NCBI RefSeq assembly: GCF_050947335.1
Contig: NC_134984.1
Coordinates: 11,513,926-11,577,925 of the forward strand
DNA: 64,000 bases
Origin: Megachile rotundata
Lineage: Eukaryota; Arthropoda; Insecta; Hymenoptera; Megachilidae
Direction of reading: 5' to 3'
Numbering within the stretch: position 1 is the first letter of the stretch; each line of letters opens with the position of its first letter. The notes beneath the pieces were generated by a model, which did not search any database, was not told where the DNA came from, and saw nothing but the letters and a program-made list of their open reading frames with translations. Of this stretch, positions 55,386 to 64,000 are shown piece by piece. The position numbers were made by a program, and so were the translations under genes.

Positions 55386-57459
55386 ATTTAAAAGTGCAGA
55401 CATTCTGAAAGTTTGAAAGAAACTTCAAATTTGCAAACTGACTGTTCCATCGATTCACAGTCTCACATTTTCCAATTGTTAGTCACAACCATAATCCCGA
55501 ATCAAAAATGCTTAACCAAAATCAAGAATGTAATGTTTCCATCATTCCAGAAAGAACATATTTTTTTTCGTTCTCAAGAGATCGCTATAAAGGTGAAACA
55601 TTTCGGAAACTGTATAAACTTCACACATTTATAAACTTTCTTCGTTTCCAGCGAACAAAGTCCCTGCTCATTCCTGTAAATTTTCACGTTCCAAGGGAAA
55701 ACTTGTTTCACGGGAAGATCCTTCTTTTTTTTTCTATTTTCACGTTCTATTTTTTTCCTTCTTTTTTTTTGAGGAAAAAAAGATTGTTCGACGCGAAATG
55801 TTTGCTTAATATAGGTGGACGCGCATCTGTGCAGCTTTATACCATGCAATGTGCATACAGAGAGTGCCATATGAAATGTGCCTCCGGTAAATGAGAAATT
55901 CCTGGGCTCGAAAGAACGAAACTGGATAAGACTGATCTGAATTTTCCACGTATTTAAATAAAACACGTACCAAACTTTGTTTCTTTTTTTTTTAAATCAA
56001 CTGCGTGGAAAATCAAAGCATACGCTACGATGGAGATATTCGGGATGAATGGCGGGAAATTCGAATTAACTTGCGGTGCGTTAAATTCTAATTAAAAATT
56101 GGGGGATCATTTCTAGTTTAAATTTGTGGATTAAATTATTATTTAAGAATTATTGTATTAAATGTTAAAAATTGTGTACTTTTTCTGTATTTATAAATTA
56201 GTACTGTTTACATCGGGAATAAAAATTAAAATCAAGTTTGGAATTGTAGGTTAAGTTCTAATATAGAATTGTAGGTTAAATTCTAATTTAAGGATTATTT
56301 TACTAAATATTCAAAGTGATCTTCTTATGTTATATTTGTAAAATATTATTATTTGCAACAATAAATAAAAATTAAATAGAAGTTAAAATTTTCTGGTTAA
56401 ATCCTCGTTTGAAGTTTTATTTCAAATTCTAATTTAAGACTAATGTTGTTAAATACTCAGAATTATATTCTCGAAGTTTTTAACCGTTTTTATTTACAAT
56501 ACTCAATAAAACTTAAATACCAATTGTAATTTTAGTTATAAGTTAATTCCTACAGTAAGAATTATTTTACTAAATTTACAGAAAGATGTCTTTCAACTTC
56601 TAAACTATTATATTCTACATAAATAAAATTAAATTAACCGACAATTTCAAGTAAAGAAATTACAAAACAATTACAACTAACAATGAAAAAAACTAACAGA
56701 ATAACCAGTCCATATTCATACTTTCACGTATTCCATTAGTACAAACGCAACCGCCATTTTCTTTACACTTGCCGCCATAATTGCACGCCATGATTCGCGG
56801 CCATCTTGATTACTCGAACCAACATAAAACGTTTACCAACTAAGAGTTAAACTCTTTATCGAGTTTCAATAATTATCAGCAGAAAATTATGCGGACAAAT
56901 ATAGTTCCAACGAAACGAAGCATGGCGAGTAAAATGGACGCGGAAGGCGGTTTAATTTCGCAAAGATGCCTTAGCTGTTTGCGGTTTCTTGTTTCGAGGC
57001 GAATAGCGGGACCCCTGGTTGGCGATATTTAAATGCTAAGCAGACTCACCAACTACCGTTTCACCGACTTCTGTACTTTCCACAGAGAGCCAATAACCTC
57101 GGAATATATATTAAGGCACTTGCTTCCTCTGTTTCTTCTCGTCGAACGTATTCGCACCGCGCTGTTAAATATCCACTTTTTTACTTTCATTCCGTAACGC
57201 GACGACGATAGTGTAAGATGGTTTTCACACGGGAAAAGGACGTTTTAATTTTCAAAATGAGTTTATTCTTGGACTTTTTTTGGAGTTGAAAACAAAAATT
57301 GTGGTGTCTTGTGCTTTCGATTTTATTTTTAGGGGATGAATTTACACTTTTTGGGGAAATAACTGGGTAATCTTGTTAGTAGGTTTTTGGTTTGCCTATA
57401 AGAGGTGTATCGGTGGGAAAAAGGGCAAGAAAGTAAAGAAATCAATTTCTTTAGAATTT
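55386..57459. other. Unique DNA, no gene recognised
   Basis: Frames at 55508-55894 (+) and 55574-55966 (-) overlap around T-runs and look spurious. Position 56700-57230 is GC-richer and holds the GCCAT cluster listed separately. On the minus strand of 57040-57130 there is a TATATATT, then about 65 bp further a donor-like GTTG/GTGAGT, which could be a promoter with an untranslated exon; this is weak. Confidence 0.4.
56753..56804 (+). promoter_or_regulatory. Cluster of four GCCAT (Pho/YY1-type) motifs
   Basis: GCCAT occurs at 56753, 56774, 56787 and 56800, the last three exactly 13 bp apart, each with flanks resembling the YY1/Pleiohomeotic core (GCCGCCAT, CACGCCAT, GCGGCCATCTT). Pho sites are a component of fly Polycomb response elements, and YY1 sites mark promoters and first introns. 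Function here is inference from motif density only. Confidence 0.35.
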
Positions 57460-58520
57460 CGCAGGATTTTTTAGAGTTCCAAAATTTGGAGATATGGAAA
57501 ACTAGAAATTAAAACTAGGAAAGCGGGAAAACAGAGATTTGGGGAGTTAGGTGTTGGAGAATTTGAAGATTTGGAGATTTTAGGATTTTGAATTTCGGGA
57601 ATTTAGGCATTTGGCGATGTAGAGATTTGACGATGGAATTTCAAAAATTTTCAAATTTCCAAGTTTCTCAGTTTCCAAATAGCCAAATACTCAACTTCGA
57701 TAAGTTCCAAATTTCAAAATCTTTAAATTTCCAAATCCTCAAATTCCCAATTTTCTAAATTCCGAATATTTCCAAATTTCTAACATTTCAATTTTCCAAA
57801 TTTCCAAATTCCTAAACTTCCAAGTTTCCAAATTCCAAAATTCACAAATTCACAAATTCACAAATTCCAAATTTCCAAATTTCCAAATTTCCAAATTTCC
57901 AAATTTCCAAATTTCCAAATTTCCAAATTTCCAAATTTCCAAATTTCCAAATTTCTAAATTTCCAAATTCCTAAATTCCCAAATTTCCAAATACTCAAAT
58001 TCTCAACCCCAAATTCCCAAATTCCCAAAATTTCAAAAATTCCCAAATTTCCAAATACTCAAATTCTCAATCCCCTAATTCCCAAATTCCCAAAATTCTC
58101 AAAATTCCCAAATTTCCAAATACTCAAATTCTCAATCCCCTAATTCCCAAATTCCCAAAATTCTCAAAATTCCCAAATTTCCAAATACTCAAATTCTCAA
58201 TCCCCTAATTCCCAAATTCCCAAATTTCCAAATACTCAAATTCTCAATCCCCTAATTCCCAAATCCCCAAATTCCCCAAATTCCCAAAATTCCCAATTTC
58301 CCAAAATTCTCAATTTCCCAAAATTCCCAATTTCCCAAAATTCCCAATTTCCCAAAATTCCCAATTTCCCAAAATTCCCAATCTCCCAAAATTCCCAATC
58401 TCCCAAAATTCCCAATTTCCAAAAAATCCCAAAATTCCCAAAATTCCCATTGCCCAACTTCAACCCCCAAACAATCCACCCCAAAATTCCTAAATCCCCC
58501 AAATCCAAAATCCCCCTCCA
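57460..58520 (+). repeat. 8-bp minisatellite, G-rich then C-rich, with 65-bp higher-order repeat
   Basis: Position 57480-57635 is decayed GGAGATTT/GGGAATTT. From about 57640 the same strand becomes C-rich: CAAATTTC (pure at about 57865-57955), then a 64-65-bp block (AAATACTCAAATTCTCAATC at 57989, 58053, 58118, 58183, 58230), then AATTCCCA and AATTTCCCA units to 58460. Confidence 0.92.
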
Positions 58521-60830
58521 CCAACACCTACCGTCATCATCACACCGATGTCCATAAACTGCCCATAGTCCACCCACGACACAGTCTATATTCACCGACC
58601 TATCGAATCATCCTTCTCCCCAATCACCATTATATTTACATTCGCGTTTACTTGCATCCGGCGCAAAAGCTAGTGGTTCGTGTCCCGCTCATCCTGTCTT
58701 AAAATTATGATTATGAATATTCAATTTCGCCCGGAATAATTTCGGGAATTCCGCCGTTGGCATTAAGGATGCAACGAAATGCTAAGCGTTGCAAAACAGA
58801 TCTCTGTCCTTCTCTATCCTGCGTCACGTTTATTTGTTAATACGATCAGGTTCCCAGCACGAAACGAACGAATGAAAATTTATTCCCAACCTGATTAATA
58901 TTCCTGCTGATGTCATTAAAATTGTTAAATATCTGTGTTTATCTGTGTCGAAAGTTTTTCTTTACCGATATTGTACGTCCTCATGTATTCGATGGAATAT
59001 CAATATTCTGCGAATAATTGTATCATGCTTTAACTTTTTTGGTGCTTTTGTTGAGTTTATTTGTTGTGAAAGAATGATGACTTACTGATTCAACGAATAG
59101 AGTGATTTTGTTCTTCTGTGTAATAACAAGTTTCAATTTTTAACTCGGTTTTGAATTTAATTGTTTATTCAATTTTTCTTCTTTTGTAATTGTTACATTG
59201 TGTCATAGAAAAGTGTTATTTGTATATTTATGAATTAATGTAATGTTTTATTCTTTGTGTAATAATAGTGCATTTATCAATTGTTAAAATGTCAGTTTGA
59301 GAAAGAATAATTAGTAGAATTTGCCATTTTGTAATAATTTGAGAAAAGAGTCTTTGTAATTTAAAATAAAATTGAAATAAAACATTTGCAATTTCAATAA
59401 ATATTATGATTAATAAAAGATACATATACATATATTTGTATATTATTATATGTATATTTGAGAAAATATTTAGTACAAAAATATTTTTAATTCTAAACGT
59501 TTATTATATTCCTTGTATTAATAGTAAATTATTATCACAGTGTATTACTAGTCAAATATTATTATTAAATACAAAAGAATGATAAATTTAATAATTTCAG
59601 TCAATACTTAATTTTTATTGACTGTAAATATCATTCTTTTCCATAAAAAACAAATTACATTTTTAGTTTCTATTTGTATTAAAATATTTTATGAAAATTT
59701 TGAGAATAAAAATTATTTTTAAAAAAGTGTTTAATATAAAAATTATTTAAATGCAAATAATTTTTAAAAATCATTTAAGATAATAATTTTTTCATCAAAT
59801 TTTGTATTTTGCAATTAATATTAATAATTTCTTAAACAGTAAAATTATGAATTTTACAAAAATTGAAATACTAGAAAAATTTGTCATTTTTTTGATTTAT
59901 TTCAAATATAAAAATTCACAAAATTATTCCAATTTCATATTGCCCTTGAAAAGTATACTCATTACTTAAAAACAATTAAACACCATGTCTTTAATTAAAA
60001 AATTGACATTCATACAATTAAATTAAAAGCGTGAATGGATAATATTAATTTTCATGAAGCTATAATTACCCGTAAAAATAATGGTGATCACGTGTTAGTT
60101 AATTGGGTATTATTATTTATTGCCGTAATTATTTTCCAGCCACTCGTTTCCTGTTATTAGTGTCACGTAACGAGAGTGCGATAAATTGCATATCCGGAAC
60201 TCTATAGTTTTTCTCTCTAATCAGGTAAAACTTGTTACGACAGTTAATGCAAAATAATTTATTAAATGTACGGCACGAATTTTTCATTAGACCGTGTTTA
60301 CAGATAAGGTTTGCAGGAAAGGAGATAAATTATTTTAATAATTTATAGCAAGAAATCGGCTATTTTTGCATATACCTGACATTTGTGATATTTTAATAGT
60401 AATTGATTATGTGGATTTTTATGCATTTGTAATTATATCAGTGCATATTAAAAATATGTAAATTTTATATCAACCATATTAATACGTGCAAAGGAAATAA
60501 ATTTTTCGAAGATAAACTAATGTAAACTGCATTTTAAATTATTTGCACTGCAAATATTTTGTGGAAATGATATAATTTTATTAGCTTTTATGAAAATGAT
60601 ATAATTTTATTAGCTTTCATGAAAATGAATAATTATTGTTTATAAATGTTTATGAAACTTCTGAAAATGGAAGCTGATTTGTTTTATAAATAGCAATTAT
60701 TAAATTTATGATTTTTTGTGAATAACATGATTTATGTGACTAACATGATTTATATGAATACACGATTTATGTGATTACAGTTTCTGTTAGGGATGTGACA
60801 GATCTAGTTTTGTTACTTGGTTTTAGTAAT
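58521..60830. other. Mostly AT-rich DNA, no gene recognised
   Basis: Position 59200-60000 is extremely AT-rich. A 32-bp direct duplication (GATATAATTTTATTAGCTTT) lies at about 60562-60627. Confidence 0.5.
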
Positions 60831-61620
60831 ACAGAAATTAAAGTATTTGGAAAATTTGGAGATTTAGATAGTAGAATAATTGAAAACTTGAAAACTTGAA
60901 AAGTGGAAGTTTGAACGCTGAAATTTGAAAATTTAAAAGTTTGAGAATTTGAGGATGTGAGATTAAAAAATTTACGAATTGAGAATATTATAATTTGAAA
61001 ATTTAGGGATTTAGAAATGTAGAATTATTGAAAAGTGTAAAATTTGAGAATATGAGAATTTGAGAACATAGATATTTAGAAATTCTGACATTTGGAAATT
61101 CGGAAGTTTAGAAATTCGGTCATTTGGAATTTCAGAAGTTTAGAAATTTGGAAATGTAGAAAGTCAGTCATTTGGAAATTCGGAAGTTTAGAAATTCGGT
61201 CATTTGGAATTTCAGAAGTTTAGAAATTCGGTCATTTGGAAATTCGAAAGTTTAGAAATTCGGAAATGTAGAAATTTGGTCATTTGGAATTTCAGAAGTT
61301 TAGAAATTTGGAAATATAGAAATTCGGTGATTTGGAAATTCGGAGGTTTAGAAATTCGGAAATGTAGAAGTTCAGTCATTTGGAAATTTGGAAGTTTAGA
61401 AATTCGGTCATTTGGAATTTCAGAAGTTTAGAAATTCGGAAATGTAGAAATTTGGTCATTTGGAAATTCGGAAGTTTAGAAATTCGTTAATGTAAAAATA
61501 CGGAAATTTAGAAATTCGGAAATATAAATTCAGAAATGCAGAAAATCGAATATGTCGAAATTAAAAAATTTAGAAATTCAGAAGATTAGAAATTTACTAC
61601 TCTAAAAATTTGAAAATTCA
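60831..61620 (+). repeat. 8-bp-derived array with about 48-bp higher-order repeat
   Basis: Variants of GGAAATTC/GGAAGTTTAGAAATTC recur. GTCATTTGGAA(A/T)TTC(G/A)GAAGTTTAGAAATTC is repeated about every 40-56 bp from 61110 to 61490. Flanks are decayed GAAAATTTGAG-like repeats. Confidence 0.88.
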
Positions 61621-63038
61621 AAGCTTTGCATCTACAAGTACCAAAATTCTAACCAAACTAATTTCCAATACATAGCATACTAAAAACATACAATTTCACA
61701 CAACAAACCTCACAGTAAAAATTGCACACTAAAACCACATAATTTTACACAATAAAAATCATATTCACATACACCTAAACAATATTTAATTTCTTGATCA
61801 CAATGTATTTTATCATATCAATGCACCTATGATTAACAGTCCTGTTTAGATAGCAGAATGCGGTAGTACAAAATCGTTTCCATAACAAAATATACCCGAC
61901 ACAATGTATCGAAACAACAGGAGATCGGAATAATGGAGGTTCCACCGTATCCTCTTTTCGAACGCGCGCACCGTGTTCCGCCGCATTACCTATACGCAGT
62001 AAATATTACAACACAATAACAACAATTTAAATCGAAGCGATAAATATCGCTGAAATTTCCATGCGACCCAATAATTCAACCAAAATCAACGCAGCCCTCC
62101 AATAATGTCGCGTTCTTTCGAATTATAAATCAAATCGAAATCGATAAGTTGTAAAAGATACGACTGTGAATCATATATCTTGCGGATACGTGGCACCGAA
62201 TTATACCCGTGACGTCCAGTGGAAAATTAAATTCCTTTACTCTTTCTGTTTCATTCGAAAACTCGTGCGGCAATTCGTTATTTCGAATTAGGGTTCTGCT
62301 GTTGAGGTGAGGTTACGTTTCATGGAAAGTTAATTATGCGAAATTGCGAAACATTCGATTTCGTTGGCCGTGAAATATATTGTCGAGATTATTATTCTGA
62401 ATTATTCTTTTTTAACACTGTGGTTAGGGACGTTTAATGGTCACTTATATTTGAACTAAAGTAGAAAAATTGGGGATGATGTTTGAGACATTGATTCTTT
62501 AGTTTGACAAAAGTTGACATATATTTTTACAGAAATTTATTAAGAAATTTTATCATTTAATCTCTTATTCTAAAATAAGAGGTCTTTGACTGGTTCTGTA
62601 AATATAGTGTTAATTCATGAGAGAACCTTGAAAAAATAATTTTGCAATATTATTTGTTTCCGTTATCAATTGTCAAACAACCCCTTTGACAACTCTATAT
62701 GACAGAACTATTCCATACGATAATTTTAACAAAATTATACACCAAAAATATTTTAACAAAATTATTAAAACACTCTATATAAAATGTGAACATTAATATT
62801 TTTCTAAAAATGCAACATTCAAAACATTTATAGAATGAACCAGTAAAATATCACAGCTAAAACGCCCCAATCTACAATGAGAAGAATTGCCAGTATCGTT
62901 AGAAACATAAAATCGAATCGATTTCGAAAAGTAGAGGGACTTAAATAAATAATAAGAAGTAAACCGCAGTTATATCGCGAAGGAACACGGATAGAAAACG
63001 AAATTAGCGATATTAACGTTGAACGTGCTGGATACCCC

Positions 63039-63114
63039 GGAAATATCCGAGGTATTTCCCATCGATGGAATCTTGAAATGGGGTTTTAATCCCGGGTAAT
63101 TCCAGGGAATCGCC
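63039..63114 (+). promoter_or_regulatory. Group of kappaB-like motifs
   Basis: GGAAATATCC (63039), GGTATTTCCC (63051; reverse GGGAAATACC), GGGTAATTCC (63094) and GGGAATCGCC (63105) lie within 76 bp. They resemble Dorsal/Relish sites (GGGRNWYYCC) with mismatches. This is weak motif evidence only. Confidence 0.2.
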
Positions 63115-63466
63115 TCAGGTTCGCACAGTGGTACGATCTCAGACTGGATTCGAACATGAGATCGAGAGATACATAAACGTTGTCGATCCTATTTTCGTTG
63201 TTAAACTTACACCACTGCGATTTCTAGCTGGGAACACATCAAATTTCTATATAGATCTTTTATGGCTCGACTAAAAAGTATATTGTCGGACTTTACACGA
63301 GTATGAAGTTTTATACATCTTTTCTGAAATGTGGATTTTTCGGGTTTAAGGATGGTTTAACGCTAACTGCGTCGGCATGTGACGGACATGAAACTTGAAA
63401 TTGAAAATGTAGAAGAAAAATAAATAGATAAAGTGATACAGTTGTAGATATACATATAGATATGTA

Positions 63467-63467
63467 G

Positions 63468-63497
<30 letters not shown>
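63467..63497. repeat. TA microsatellite
   Basis: It is an uninterrupted (TA)n run of about 15 repeats. Confidence 0.95.
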
Positions 63498-63499
<2 letters not shown>

Positions 63500-64000
63500 C
63501 AGTTAAACTTACACATTAATTCCTTGTATTAATAGAAAGCAACAAAGACTTTAACAAATGCATCTTAACACATATCTTAATTGCTTCACTTCATGTGATC
63601 AAGCATACTATAACATGAACTAACCCTTTCCTTGGAGGTATTTTTACTGTTGCAGCAACTTTAATACTTACTAGTTGAAAATTAATGAATTAAGTTATTA
63701 TTTCCAGTGTCACGGTTGAACTTTACGCAGCTTCTCTGTACGACAGACTACGACGCGAATTACGTGTAAACAGCACATGTGTGACATGCACATGCAGTTC
63801 TCTATGCGAGTACATTAGAATGAAGTTTTTCATGACTAAATTATAATTTTCCCAAAGATATGATATGCTTTAACTTTGATAATTTACTTTTTTAGAAAAT
63901 TCATAAAATATGTAATTTCCAAATGTTTCCAATATCGTATTAGTGCAAGGAGGTGCTCCACGGTGCCTAAACTACTTGGTACCTTTTGTTTACATGTAAT

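Larger units (their letters stand above)
61621..64000. other. Unique DNA, no gene recognised
   Basis: GC-richer patches lie at 61850-62350 and 62980-63250. No open frame of interest is present. Small features are listed separately. Confidence 0.45.

Noticed and set aside
63140..63165. GGATTCGAAC, resembling a tRNA T-arm
   Set aside because: No matching acceptor, D or anticodon arms are found around it.

Overview
The window reads as nuclear DNA of an arthropod, most likely an insect. It is AT-rich and intron- or intergenic-like, with islands of CpG-rich sequence. It carries a Copia-type LTR retrotransposon and several mariner/Tc1-type transposon remnants. CpG-rich patches in an AT-rich background, together with the kinds of mariner seen, fit a hymenopteran such as a bee or ant. 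That is only a guess: no conserved host gene is present to place it.

I find no complete host protein-coding gene. The one host-gene candidate is a 33-codon first coding exon at 26073-26171 (+), with a hydrophobic N-terminal anchor and a splice donor directly after it. The only long open frame is the Copia polyprotein on the minus strand (32900-36934), which one in-frame TGA splits into a short Gag part and a 1222-residue Gag/Pol part. Nearly all other open frames longer than 60 codons are stop-free by-products of short-period repeats or sit on the wrong strand of a transposon.

Layout. Position 1-6200 holds two copies of a dispersed unit tied to minisatellites, a 9-bp array, a 40-bp satellite and a deleted mariner. 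Position 6200-20000 holds unique AT-rich DNA, two MITE-like elements (9200-9411, 17794-18318) and 8-bp arrays at 11.8, 16.1-17.0 and 18.9-20.0 kb. Position 20000-30200 is mostly unique, with CpG-rich patches, the candidate exon and an NRF1-like site cluster at 28.8 kb. Position 30200-39240 is a transposon nest: 9-bp arrays, two decayed transposases, a mariner-type element with long inverted arms, the 4624-bp Copia element with identical LTRs and a 5-bp target duplication, an 8-bp array with a 384-bp higher-order repeat, and a 145-bp sequence present in inverted copies on both sides. Position 40280-44010 is almost all tandem repeat (8-bp and 9-bp arrays, then a 164-bp satellite). A decayed mariner lies at 45.7-46.4 kb. 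Arrays recur at 48.3, 49.6-50.7, 52.6-53.5, 54.4-55.4, 57.5-58.5 and 60.8-61.6 kb.

The dominant signal is a family of minisatellites built on one grammar: an AATT core plus four or five other bases, repeated every 8 or 9 bp. It recurs at about a dozen separate places with different variable bases and in both orientations, often with higher-order periods that are near-multiples of 8. I regard this family, and its link to the dispersed unit at 1-140 / 6034-6153, as the best candidate here for something not previously described.
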